Assembly: GCA_028753945.1 (NCBI GenBank)
Contig: JAPNXP010000012.1
Location: 3,224,001 to 3,288,000 of the forward strand
Length of the DNA stretch: 64,000 nt
Direction of reading: 5' to 3'
Source of the DNA: Hexactinellida sp. DTS-2022
Taxonomy: Eukaryota > Porifera > Hexactinellida
Shown: positions 11,628 to 22,449 of the stretch, in pieces
Layout of the letters: each line of letters starts with the position of its first letter
Numbering within the stretch: position 1 is the first letter of the stretch
The notes under the pieces: generated by a model
Databases searched by the model: none
Seen by the model: the letters and a program-made list of their open reading frames with translations, nothing else
Told to the model about the DNA's origin: nothing
Program-made: the position numbers and the translations under genes

Positions 11628-11867
11628 CCCATTATACATATACCTATAAATATGAAAACACTAGGCTGTTTGTGTTAAATTTATAAAAATTTACTACAGT
11701 GGGAGACAAGAAAAAGTACGTACTAAGTAACCGAGGTAAGTCCTATCTGTATCACTGTATGCATAACCACAAGTCGAAATACTACTTGTTCAATGATATG
11801 AATAGGATGTATGGTGTACAAGTATATAAAATACTTGACGATTTTATTAAATTATTTAGTTGTCATC

Positions 11868-12080
11868 CAGGCTTTCATCCAGACAAAATTTATGCGCTCC
11901 TAGATTTAGTTTGAGCTCGTTCATTTTTCATTTTGTTCGCCTAGTTTGCACATTTTGTATTAAGTCTATGGGAGCATTTCACGATATTGTACGCCTAGAC
12001 ACGATTTTTGTACGCCTAGATTAAAATCCATCCAAATTACGCTCCTTTAGGAGAGCCCAATACGCCTGGATAACACCCTG
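11868..12080. mobile_element. hAT MITE with 8-bp duplication TTGTCATC/TTGTCACC
   Basis: The ends are CAGGCTTTCATCCAG and, in reverse complement, CAGGGTGTTATCCAG. The flanks match at 7 of 8 bases. It belongs to the same family as the element at 14080-14272, sharing GCGCTCCT, GTACGCCTAG and CCTGGATAA words. Confidence 0.75.
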
Positions 12081-12321
12081 TTGTCACCTAATTAAACCAA
12101 TCACTAATAGTGGGGCAGCAATCGCAGCATAACAGCCAAATAGGCGTGAATTGTTCAATTTGTGATACAAGCATGAAAATTGGCACAGACATAAATGTAT
12201 CATAAAAAGATATGGATATGGAGGCATCACGAAATTTTAATATTTTAAATGGCGGCCAAAAATTGTCGGAAAAAATCGGACAAAAGCGCTCTCGCAAGTA
12301 CTTGTTAAATGACCTCGTATA

Positions 12322-12470
12322 CATAGGCGTAGGAAATGGGCCCGCCGGCCCTTTGGGCCGCCCGGCCCAATCGATTCCGGGGCCGCTACATTCACGGAAA
12401 AATAGAGCCGGGTAGCCCCTTCGCCGCCTTCGAGCCACCCGGCCTGTGCCGGGTGGCTCAGACGCCTATG
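12322..12470. repeat. Short GC-rich element bounded by CATAGGCGT/ACGCCTATG
   Basis: An inverted 9-bp word bounds a very GC-rich 150-bp segment (GGGCCCGCCGGCCC, then GGGCCGCCCGGCCC) in AT-rich surroundings. Similar GC-rich text with GGGCCGCCCGG occurs near 51000-51145. It is probably a non-autonomous transposon; superfamily unknown. Confidence 0.4.
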
Positions 12471-13855
12471 CTCGTAGAGTGTTTAAATACGCTTAGTTAT
12501 CCTCAAATGACTGTGCAGTAAAGAAAAACGGGTAACTCGAAAGGGTAGAAACAATATTTGAGAAGTGGGGCTGTCCCACTATAACAGAGTTCTGCTGATA
12601 ATTTTCTAGAGTACTTACTACCCGATTAGAATACAGACATTTTCTTTACTTGGGAATAGAAATTGGTACGTGTTATCCGAGTACGTGTTAACCGAATCAT
12701 TCATAATGGATCAGATAGGAAGAAAAATAGGTTATTAGCGAACAGTACGTAATATCCGAGAGTACGTACTAAGCGAGTTCCAATGTGCATATATATATTT
12801 GTATAATAATGTAATAGTATATACCAACAATAACTGGCATCAACGCCATTGGGCCCTTCCCAACTCAAATACTATATGAAACCATATACGTAGTTTAAAT
12901 TTTTCAAGGTAGATAAAATACGAAAAATATAGTATACTCGAGATATTTTAAAATATGGGGACTTCCCCAAAAAGTGAATTACTATGGATATATTTGTGGG
13001 GTATCCCCCCAAAGTGACTTTATGTGGATTGTTTTGGGGGGTACTCCCCGAAAATTGGGGAGGCCAGTTGCATAGATTTTGATCCCCCATCGAAATCTGA
13101 CCCCCTTCAATAAAGTAACCATGGATGTTCAAAGGGGGTCAATTTTCTATACTGCTTGCAAATTAATTTTATCCCCATAGAATAATGACCCCCCCTAATG
13201 ATAACTCCTTCTGAAAGCACAGATTAACTCATCTACTTATACTTTTAATTATTCATTAAAATAATTGTAATTACTTGATGTAATTACTTGTCGTCAATAA
13301 TTTAAACATATTTGGCTTCAAATTCTACGCACAAATAATAATCTACTAGATTAAATAATTTTTACGAGATTAGGAGTACTGCCAAGTGTCAACGTCCCAA
13401 TTTAAAAATAGCATTATATTTGTGTTACATTGTTAGAAGTCTCTTTCAAATTTTGAACACAATTATTTACTCCTTGTATAATAAGCGATCAATCTTGGTA
13501 CGAACACACGCAAGGACGATCTGTAACATTCATGGTGATCTATGTGAAATGTTCTACAATTTCACTTATTAGAGATTGGATATAAATTTTCCGATTTGAG
13601 AAATAGGTAGTAAATTCGTGGACTGGCGTTAGTACAGTCATGTACTGGTATAGTAGATCAATCTACTCTGCCAAACGAACGAACAGGCAAACAGATAAGT
13701 ATATTTATTAATTGAATAATAACTACAAGGATCAAAACTAGTTAAATACTTTTTATTATTCCTGTAATATGTAGAATATTGAAATAATTTTTATTAAAGA
13801 GTAGCTTTTTCCCCAAACGACAAGTTTAGGGGACTTTATATCGTCATATTTATGT
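12471..13855. other. Non-coding stretch with G/C-run block
   Basis: A segment near 12650-12785 (CGTACTAAGCGAG, GAACAGTACGTAATATCCGAGAG) recurs at the right edge near 63925-63955. Positions 12955-13200 hold an unusual set of G4-G6 and C4-C6 runs at 20-40 base spacing. The remainder is AT-rich DNA without a credible gene. Confidence 0.5.
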
Positions 13856-14079
13856 TGCAGTGTATTAGTAAACTTTGTTCGTTCACACACATGTGTATTC
13901 GCGAACACACAGTTTTCAAACTTTGTGTGTTCGCGAATACACAATGTTATTGTGTGAGTATGAGTTTTTATTGATTATGGGCGCACAAAAAGATATATTC
14001 AATAGTTTATGCAATGCATACTGTATAAGCGTGGGCTAGGAGCGGGGATTGGTAGCTCGGACTTAGGTTTGGTTGGCTC

Positions 14080-14272
14080 CAGGGAATTATACAGGACTCA
14101 AATTGAACGCTCCTAATTGCCCTAAGGTCACTAGAGTATGTATTTTGTACGCCTAAAAGGTTAGTTTTGTATTACTCTACGGGGAGTTTCGGCAGTTTTC
14201 GCGCTCCTAAACGCAAACATAGCCAAATTTATACGCCTCTAGGCGTATGGCGCGCTCCTGGATAAACCCCTG
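14080..14272. mobile_element. hAT MITE (193 bp) inserted in element A
   Basis: The ends are CAGGGAATTATACAGGA and, in reverse complement, CAGGGGTTTATCCAGGA. The perfect 8-bp duplication GTTGGCTC lies at 14072-14079 and 14273-14280. Element B carries the uninterrupted site (GTTGGCCC in the same orientation), so the insertion is directly shown. Confidence 0.9.
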
Positions 14273-14340
14273 GTTGGCTCACTTTTATTTAAAATAACGG
14301 AAGATAACTATTGTTAGAGCCATTGGTACATGACCCTACC

Positions 14341-14481
14341 CATAGGCGCCGATAGTGCCGATTTGGGCGGGTTTCGGACCCGCCAAAATTTAGAGGAAAT
14401 CATAAGAAATCGGCTCCTATGGCTCAGAATCTGAGATGGACCCGCCCAAATTTTAGAGGAAATCAAAAGAAATCAGCGCCA
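14341..14481. mobile_element. MITE (141 bp) inserted in element A, 10-11 bp duplication
   Basis: The sequence ATGACCCTACC occurs on both sides (14330-14340 and 14482-14492), whereas element B has it once. The ends share GGCGCCGAT/GGCGCTGAT in inverted orientation. The interior is two copies of a unit containing CCGCC(C)AAAATTT(T)AGAGG. The duplication length suggests a Mutator-type element. Confidence 0.75.
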
Positions 14482-14622
14482 ATGACCCTACCAACCATCC
14501 CGGAGAAAACGCTTATGTATATATAGGTTTAGTTCTTTTTTCGTTTCCATCCCGTTAAATATGCATAAATTTGAATATATTCAGTTCCTAATGTAAGGCT
14601 ACGTACATTCAAATTATTTACA

Positions 14623-15243
14623 AGTTACATTAATTATTTACTCCTGTATGTTTGTCCGGATTGTATTAAAGTGATAGGGAAATAGAAACCGCACATATAA
14701 TTGAGATAGAGGTAGCTTCAAAATGTTATAATAGGAAAACAAGTATGCTGATCCCGAATTTCGCATTTAGAAATTCCAATATGAATATTTATTGTTGTTG
14801 TTGACAAAAAAGGTTCATAAATTCCAAAATTATGAACTTATATAATGAATGGTTTGGGGAAGCTTAAGGCCGAATAGCGGCGGTTAACTTGAGATGCATA
14901 GCACCGATCTGTCGCAAAGCGACCGAAACCGAAGAGCTCGTTGCTTAATACAGTAGGAATATATTGCTATATAAATATTATATAAACTGGTTATCAAAAT
15001 TTCGTTTTAGCAGTCTTGGCATATAATATCCCTCTTCTGGGTGTGCACAACTGTGAAGAACGTAGATATGCACTTTAGTGAATGAATATACCTTATAATA
15101 GGAAGTTAATGCTCCATGAAATTAACGCGAATTTCTCCAAATCGCGTTAATTTAATTCGGGTTAATTTCCTGCAAATCCATAGTATTTAGCTAATATATA
15201 TATATACAATCGATGGACAATCTTCTAAGCTACATTTTTACTG
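14623..15243. other. Non-coding stretch with a partial AACGCGAATT repeat
   Basis: Only AT-rich DNA is seen, plus a partial copy of the repeat first seen at 6597 (about 15090-15175, with TTATAATAGGAAGTTAA and ATTAACGCGAATTTC). No gene signal is visible. Confidence 0.5.
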
Positions 15244-16274
15244 TGTCGACTATACATAGTATAGTGGCCCATTATTCAAATCACTGCCTTTATTACTGTG
15301 CCGACTATACTATAGTATAGTGGCCCAGGTTTGAAATCACTGCTTTATTTATATTTTTTACTGTGCCGACTATACTATAGTATAGTGGCCCAGTATTGAT
15401 CTTACTGCCTTTATTTTTATTATTTTTTCTCCGTAGCAGGTGCCCTGGCCACACCTGTTACCTGTATACATTGAGGGCTGAAACTTGGCATGTAGGTTCG
15501 GAGTCGACGTCTAATTTGCAGATGGGGTTACGATTTTTGATTAACAAATTTTGCGCACATCTTTGACACCATTCAAAATTTGTCTGGTCCATAACTAAAA
15601 AAATGTTTTACTAAACCCCAAAATTTTATTTCACATTTGGATTCACCATAAAATTCTGCGCCTGATGGGAGAAGAAATTTTTCAATAAATGGTTTAATTT
15701 CTGCCACAAATGGGGGTTGAAATTTCTTTATTTACTCACACTTCATTTTCTGTAAAAGTGTTAAATCTAATTCCATTGTTTCAACTTGTAATAATTATAT
15801 TGATTTAACTTGTTAAATCCTACTCTATTGATTCAACTTGCCATAATTATATTGATTTAACTAATGAATTCCAGCTGGCTTCTATTTAATTGTAGTATTA
15901 CTATACGACGGATTAAATAAAATATAATTAAATAAGGAATTTATTGACTTTACTCAACTCACCGTAGATAACATTGCTAAAATATATAACTAATAATATA
16001 ATTTATTATTAATACATAATGAATGAATGGCATTTAACTAAAGATGGTTTATGATAGAAACAAACTTCAAATTCAACAATCGTTCCTTGTGACTCCGACC
16101 AATTAACAGATGGTTCTTCACACCTTGGGCGTTGATGACTTGGCGAAAAAAAATCCAAAATTGCAGCCTGCGCCGACAGCATATTCCTTTGGAGGCACTA
16201 TCAATAAACCACCAACAAAATATAGTGCCACAAAGGAACATGCGTCGGCACAGGTTGCAATTTTGGATTTTTTT
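15244..16274 (+). repeat. Family R repeat, copy c with three palindrome units
   Basis: The 5' end is a three-unit tandem array (period about 62 bp) of a motif holding ACTATACTATAGTATAGT; perfect copies lie at 15304-15321 and 15369-15386. A core rich in TTCAACTTG(T)AATAATTATATTG follows, then a hairpin at about 16138-16265 with AAAATTGCAGCCTG arms. It runs directly into copy d, head to tail. Confidence 0.75.
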
Positions 16275-17251
16275 TACTGTGCAGATTATACTATAGTATA
16301 GTGGCCCAGTATTGAAATCACTGCCTTTATCGATAGTATTATTAGTATTTCTCCTAGACGGTACCCTGCCCTCACCTCTATAGATACAGAGCTGAAACTT
16401 GCCATGTAGGTGCGAATGGTCCGTCTAATTTGTACCTGGGGTTACGATTTTTGATCAATTAATTTTAACACCTATTTAAACTAATTATGGCTCATAACAT
16501 TAAATAATTAACATTGAGCTTGATAAATTTTACATGTACGGATAGAGAATCAAATTCTACACCTTTTGGCAAATCACAAATGTTTAATTTGGCCTAGGTT
16601 TGCGCCATAATTGGGGTACCAATCTCCTGTGTTTCCTCACACTTCAGATTTAGTAAAACTGTTAAATCAAATTCTATTGTTTCAACTTGTAATAATTATA
16701 TTGAATCTAATTCTATTGTTTCAACTTGTAATAATTATATTGATTCAACTTGCGATAATTATATTGATTTAACTTATAAATTTCAGCCGGCTTCTATTTA
16801 ATTGTAGTATTACTATTAAATATAATAATATAATATAATGAATTTGAGGACTTAACTCACTCACCGTGGATAACATTGCTAAAATAAATAACTAATAATA
16901 TAATTTATTATCAATACATAATGAATGAATGGCATTAAACTCTAGATGGTTTATGATAGAAACAAACTTCAACTACATTTCCTTGTGACTCGGACCAATT
17001 AACAAATGGTTCTTGACACCCTGAGGCGTTGGTGACTTGGCGAAAAAAAATCCAAAATTGCAGCCTGTGCCGACAGCATGTTCCTTTGGAGGCACTATCA
17101 ATATACCACCACCAAAATATAGTGCCACTAAAGGAACATGCGTCGGCACAGGCTGCAATTTTGGATTTTTTTTCGCCAAGTCACCAACGCCTCAGGGTGT
17201 CAAGAACCATTTTTTAATTGGTCCGAGTCACAAGGAGATGTAGTTGAAGTT
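16275..17251 (+). repeat. Family R repeat, copy d, ending in a long palindrome
   Basis: It starts with one ATTATACTATAGTATAGT unit joined to the hairpin tail of copy c, then carries the same core as copy c. It ends in the near-perfect palindrome described separately at 16966-17251. No protein is coded; the small frames at the 3' end are palindrome artefacts. Confidence 0.75.
16966..17251. repeat. About 286-bp near-perfect inverted repeat (foldback)
   Basis: Arms of about 130 bases run inward from AACTTCAACTACAT...TCCTTGTGACTCGG to ATAGTGCC, around a loop of roughly 25 bases. Because it is a palindrome, both strands encode almost the same 68-residue frame (MAKKNPKLQPVPT start, IGPSHKEM end), which shows how well the arms match. 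A transcript would fold into one long hairpin. Confidence 0.9.
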
Positions 17252-17870
17252 TCCAACTAGGTTGAGAGGATATACCATGCCTATCAAGTAGATTAGAATC
17301 CTATTCTGTGACAAGAAATAGTATTTAATCAGGAGATTAGCTATCTTGAAGATTTTTCTAAAATTTATTCAAGTTTATTTCATGTATTTGAGAATGTTTT
17401 GCTCCAAATCGCGTTAATTTCATGGAGCGTTAATTTCCTATAATAAGCAGGGGTGAAAACATCTATGTTGTTAACACCTAACAGCAAATTTGAGCTGTTA
17501 TTGAACTGTTAAATGCGTTTTTAAAAGCATATTAAGGACCTGATATTTGCAATTATCTCCTTGGATATATTCTATTATAATTGGAATCGACATTCACTGT
17601 GAAAGAACGATTTGCTTTAAACGGCCCCACTTAAGAGTGAATGGTTTCTTATTTCTAGAAATCGAAAAAGATGTTACATACTAATTTGCTTTACTTGGCA
17701 TAAATATACTGATGATAGTAAAGTGTGCTCAGATAATTTATACTATATAAATATACTTAAAATAGGCCTGATATTCAACAAGACGACTTTCAAAAACTGA
17801 GCTGTTAACAGCAAGAGAGATGCTGTTAACAGCATTTCTACCAGCCCCTGATAGTAAGGTAATGCATAGT
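17252..17870 (-). repeat. AACGCGAATT repeat copy 3, split by a hAT element
   Basis: The text from 17260 to 17447 is the reverse complement of about 6597-6775 in part and ends CCTATAATAAG. A 403-bp hAT insertion then splits it, and the repeat resumes with TAAGGTAATGC at 17853. Confidence 0.6.
17448..17850. mobile_element. hAT MITE (403 bp), CAGGGG ends, GCTGTTAA-rich
   Basis: It begins CAGGGGTGAAAACA and ends TACCAGCCCCTG. The duplication is ATAATAAG (17440-17447) and ATAGTAAG (17851-17858), 7 of 8 bases equal. The interior is rich in GCTGTTAACAGC-like words. A related copy occupies 34496-34939. Confidence 0.8.
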
Positions 17871-18176
17871 TTCCCAAATAATATCGATCAATGATTTTGG
17901 AGGATACTATTTAGGGTTACAAGTAAATCAGATATTCATAAGGGAATGGATACATATATTTAACAGTACCCTAATTTCATTGACGGTAGCTAATAATATT
18001 AGGATATTTTCCCCTGTACCCAATTGGATTTCTGCACTAGTCAGTATCACAGTTCCAAACTGGATTTGAGTAAGAGAAGGGGGTTAAAATTATGTAAATC
18101 TAAAAGTAAATGGCTTGACAAATTGGAAATATAACTTAAAAATCATCTAATAACCCCTTTTTAAATTAAGAATAAA

Positions 18177-18610
18177 TAATTTGAACGTACGTAACCTTAG
18201 ATTAGGAACTGAATATTATTCAAATGTATACATATTTAACGGGATGGAAACGAAATAAGCACTAAACCTATATATACATAAGCGTTTGCTCCGGGATGGT
18301 TGGCAGGGTCATGAGCCAATAGCCCTAACAATAGTTATCTTCCGTTATTACAAATAAAAGTGGGCCAACCAAACCTAAGTCCGAGTCACAAGGGCCCTAC
18401 CAATCCCCGCTCCTAGCCCACGCCTATACAGTATGCATTGCATAAACTATTGAATATATCTTTTTGTGCGCCCTAATCAATAAAAACTCGTACACACACA
18501 ATAACATTGTGTATTCGCGAACACACAAAGTTTGAAAACTGTGTGTTCGCGAACACACAGTAAATATTGTGTGTTCGTGAACACATAAAGTTTTATAATA
18601 CACTGCAACA
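18177..18610 (-). mobile_element. Element B, empty-site partner of element A
   Basis: It is the reverse complement of element A (13856-14622) without its two insertions. Its end CACTGCAACA at 18601-18610 is the inverse of the TGTTGCAGTG start. A 22-bp perfect palindrome centred on TTCGCGAA lies at 18539-18560. Four bases (TTTA) separate it from the Ginger element starting at 18615. Confidence 0.7.
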
Positions 18611-18614
18611 TTTA

Positions 18615-18815
18615 TGTTGCAGTGTAAACGCGAGATTGGTGTGAACGCGAGATTTTATTAAGTTTAGTTAATCTCGCGTTTACACCAGTGCAAACGCGAG
18701 ATTGGGGATTTATTATACTTGTGGTTCATTTATATTAAATAGCTAACGTGGTATTTGTTGACCATGCTAGGCAGGATTATTATGGGAATGGGAATCATTT
18801 TATTCCCTGTGGGAT
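18615..18815. repeat. Left terminal inverted repeat of Ginger copy 1
   Basis: It starts TGTTGCAGTG and carries several CGCGAGATT/AATCTCGCG words in both orientations that can form stem-loops. It matches 22450-22668 in inverted orientation, including CCATGCTAGG(C/A)AGGATTATTAT. Confidence 0.85.
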
Positions 18816-19038
18816 TCTATTATAAGTGTGTGTACTATTTATTATACGTAGACCCAAGTGCACTATATACACAGCTCTCATATTTGTCGGTATATACCGA
18901 TATATACCCTTTGAAATCTTGTGTAATCGAATGGGTCTGAAGTATTTTCCTACAGTTACGTTACCCTGACTGTATCATTTGATAAGAAATAGTATGTATT
19001 GCATCTCGTTCTTGCCAACTGTTCCAGTAATTCTTTTA

Positions 19039-19208
19039 AGAGAATACTTATCCACCGATCATCGGTAGCACCGATCATCGGCGTTTGTATTAAAAAACCT
19101 CGCTACTTTCTACCGATTGTTTTTTTATGTTTATAAAAAACATCATCAGTAGAAAGTAGCGAGGTTTTTTAATACAAACGCCGTTGATCGGTGCATTAGT
19201 ATTCTCTT
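19039..19208. mobile_element. Foldback MITE with about 47-bp inner arms
   Basis: GAGAATACT and AGTATTCTC mark the outer edges. Inner arms GCACCGATCATCGGCGTTTG through GCTACTTTCTAC are mirrored at about 19146-19194. The loop is roughly 30 bases of T-rich DNA. It lies in the non-coding part of the Ginger element. Confidence 0.75.
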
Positions 19209-19950
19209 CTTTTAAACTGTCAACGTCAAGGAATATATTATACATACCAACTCGCTCATTAATTTCCTTATCTTAATTATTTTCATTTAGTACTAATTAT
19301 AAATGTTGGTACAAGCTATAAGGGTGTTTCATGGATCAATAAATTTACATTTATCAATGAATAGAGATAACGAACATTTATATATTCTATTACGACCAGT
19401 GGCGTATGTTGTAATTTGTGTGCGAGAAAAAGCACTCGCGTATTCTCTTGGTGGGTTTGCTTATTGGCATAAAACCAAAATACTTATAAGCGTTAAAATC
19501 TCTTGGCATGTTCAATGTAAGCCATCGCTAATCCGAACGGGAGAAATAACAATTTTTTCGTTTAAAAAGAGAATAATTTTCAATTGGAATTGGAAACTTT
19601 CTAATTATACGAGTAATAGTTTCGTTTGGATTAATGAGGTTCGGATTAGCTAGGTTGTACTGTACTATTATATAGTTCTGTTATATACAACACATTATCT
19701 GGCAAAGTTGTTGAGATATAAAACCCAGGACTATTTCCCAATATTGAACGAACATGATTGATATACGTTTTATTACTTTTATTTATTATAAGTTACGCGA
19801 GGTAGCAGAACTTTTTATTACTACTTATAATAGCTACTTATTAGCTAGCATACCAATACATCAAAGAATAATAATCGATAATTTGTTTTTATTAGGAGCA
19901 ATGATACACTTAACGGATAAACTTCCAACTATTAGCACTACGAAATCCTA

Positions 19951-21992
19951 CTAAGGATTAGAATCATTAGGTGCTTCAACATGTTTGTTAAGACATACGT
20001 GTCCCCTATGACACTTTGTATTGCAGCTTCGACCTGACTTCTTGCAGGGACACCTCTGAGTCTTGCAATGCTTACATCTGCAAGCTGAGCTGCTAGAAAT
20101 ACCGAGAGAAGCACTCTGCATTGCCTCTGTCTGGGTAATCGTTACAGGAGGAACGGAATCCAACGAGAGAATGTTAGCTGGACATAATTCAAACTGGTTA
20201 CGACTATAATTAACGGCCAGTGTTCCTTGAGTCGTGCCGATGGAGTATGTAGATTCATCTCTACTCGTAATACATCCAAGGATGTTGCGAGGACCCAATG
20301 AGTGCATCTTATCAGGCCGGGAGATAGGGATTAATACTGAATCTCCCACTACAGCATCCTTGAATTTCTTCGAGGCAGTATTAAGCATTCTGTCTTGTTG
20401 TTTCTCCTGACAGCGCTTGATACCAGCCCTCATCTTGTTGCACTTTTCTTTTCTGGATGAAAAGTCACATGCGGGACACACTACACTGCTTCCGTAGCCT
20501 TCTTCTCCCTCAGACCTTCCACATATGATGTGGATGAAGCCAAAACAGCGTGGACATGTGTGTGCACCAGAAGTTACTTCTCCACACACAACACAGTCTA
20601 GAGTGGAAATCGAACAACTAGCCTGAATAGGATCTGGTGAAGTTAACGGAGATCTTGTAGATGTGTAATTATCAGATTCAAGTAATTCATCTGAAATCTG
20701 GTTTTCGGAGACAAAGGAACTTAATAGAGGTGGTGGAGCAGTGATATTTGAATGAAACGACACCAAATTGTCACTGACAATTGTCCCAACTGGGATGGCT
20801 GTCAAAATTTCATTCTCGCACTCGTCGATTTGTGTGGGAAATTTCGAAAGAGGAGGAGATGGAATAGACGAATACGATTGATACTCGCTTACTTCTAACT
20901 CTGCGTTTAGAACCTCTGCAAGACCAGGTTGTACAATGTTCCTCTGGAAGACCTCGAACTCATCTTCAGTATTAATGTCTGCCCAGAATTCATGGGGTAT
21001 GCCAATATTCGTTAGTCCCATTGGCGGCTTCTTGTTATAAACAGCTTCATAAGGAGTCATCCGGATAGTAGTATGATAGCTGGTATTATGATTCCACTGT
21101 ACCCACCTTAGGTACTTCACCCAACAATGGTCGTTGTTGTTATCTCGCATCATTCCGAAAAGGCCGTCTTTGATATCGCGGTTAGCTCTTTCCACAGCAC
21201 CCTGAGACTCTGGGTGTCTGGGTTTTCCGTGGACTATTTTTATTGTTGGCCATTTCGTTGCTAGAGTAGTGAAGAGGAGATTGTTAGAGAACTCCCTACC
21301 ATTGTCTGAGTGGAGAATGTGTGGAGGTCCAGAGTCACAAAAGATATCGAGCAAACTCTCGCATACCTCTTCAGCCGACTTACGTTTAAGCGGAACTAGG
21401 TTGATCTTCTTGGTAAAATGATCCAAATAGACCAACAGATATTTATATGGTGTAACCCCATCAGAGGACAAGTTGAGCTCGATATTTTGATCGCTCATAT
21501 CGATCAAGTCCATCTGTGCCCTGCTGAGGAATTCGGTGGATGTGATGGGTATCACAACTACACTCTTAAGAGACTTCTTGGCTTTCTTTAAATGACATAC
21601 ATGGCAAGTTTTGACAAAAAGCCCACAAATCTTTTCTGTCACGCCATGATATTTCAGAGCAGCGTGCTTGTAGAGCTTGGTTCTACCTGTATGGTTACCT
21701 TCGAGCCTATGAAGCGAGTCCAATTTATCGTACAGCTCTTCTATTGCCAACACTCTTCTGGATATTCCATCTTTCTTGCCCTTAAGATACAGGATACTTG
21801 TTCCCTGATAAGACACCAACTCAAAACGGTCCTGAACCCTTTGCCATCTGGAAAGTTCATTCTTCTGGGGACGGATGGTTTGGTACTTTGGAGTAAAGTT
21901 ATTTTATTAGCTATATCAGCTCGCGTAAAAGTAGCACTTGATGGCTCCGTCGATATAGTTAAGAGTGACTTGTCGAATTCACTCCTGGACAT
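19951..21992 (-). pseudogene. KRBA2-like Ginger transposase (integrase + PHD-like + CXC tail), one frameshift
   Basis: The main frame (622 residues, 21819 to 19951) has an integrase zinc-binding region (HTGRTKLYKH, then CHVCHLKK), then a DDE core: D in MDLIDM, D in HSDNGREF and E in GAVERAN, the last two 37 residues apart. Next come a linker of about 120 residues, a PHD-like Cys/His cluster (CVVCGEVTSGAHTCPRC onward), and a Cys-rich CXC tail (CRCKHCKTQRCPCKK). The N-terminal part lies in another frame from a Met at 21992; homology to copy 2 shows the frames join near 21850-21860 by a one-base lesion. The family is related to vertebrate KRBA2. It would catalyse element excision and insertion in the nucleus. 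The PHD-like domain may read chromatin; that is inferred. Confidence 0.85.
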
Positions 21993-22449
21993 GTTACTCT
22001 TCCAGTAGATTCAAACGGTATTGATAAATAAGAGATCTTACGAATACGCCCATTGATCTATTTATAAGAAACTTGGCAATTTTGTTTACAGTTACAGTTT
22101 ATGTGATCACAAACCAGCGCATAACATCAAACAGATGTCATACTTCAATTCTATAGGCAACAATGCAATAGCAGGAAATACTTTGAACATTCTGATGCAA
22201 TCACTATTTGTTTATGCTATCACCATACAATATTTTAAAAGTGATAATCGTCATTATTTATAATCCAGTTTAGACTGTTATTTGCTTACCTAATACAGTC
22301 GCCACTTAACTGGGTCTAACTACCCTCGGACCAGTGACACTATTATGCGCGCAGTTGGTGGTTTATAATATTATTGGACACTACTAGAATATTATATTAT
22401 TAAATAGTACTGACCAACTACAATTATAGAAAAATAAATGACACTCAAT
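21993..22449. other. Upstream region of Ginger copy 1 transposase
   Basis: This AT-rich non-coding DNA lies between the transposase start and the right inverted repeat. It would hold the promoter, but no specific element can be defended. Confidence 0.4.

Larger units (their letters stand above)
13856..14622 (+). mobile_element. Element A, Ginger-like terminus, inverted partner of element B
   Basis: It starts TGTTGCAGTG after TTTA, the same 10 bases that start the 18615 Ginger element. It contains a TGTGTTCGCGAA-type palindrome pair, and the whole stretch is the reverse complement of 18177-18610 apart from two insertions (14080-14280 and 14341-14492). Both copies lose similarity at the same place (CAAATTATTTA). 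It is probably a non-autonomous Ginger derivative. Confidence 0.65.

Noticed and set aside
16973-17243. Two 68-residue frames with nearly identical peptides on opposite strands
   Set aside because: They arise from the palindrome; similar frames in other family R copies diverge and are not conserved as protein.
19303-19954. Two plus-strand frames of 116 and 66 residues next to the Ginger gene
   Set aside because: They have no recognisable domain and AT-driven composition; the second lies just outside the end of the real gene on the other strand.
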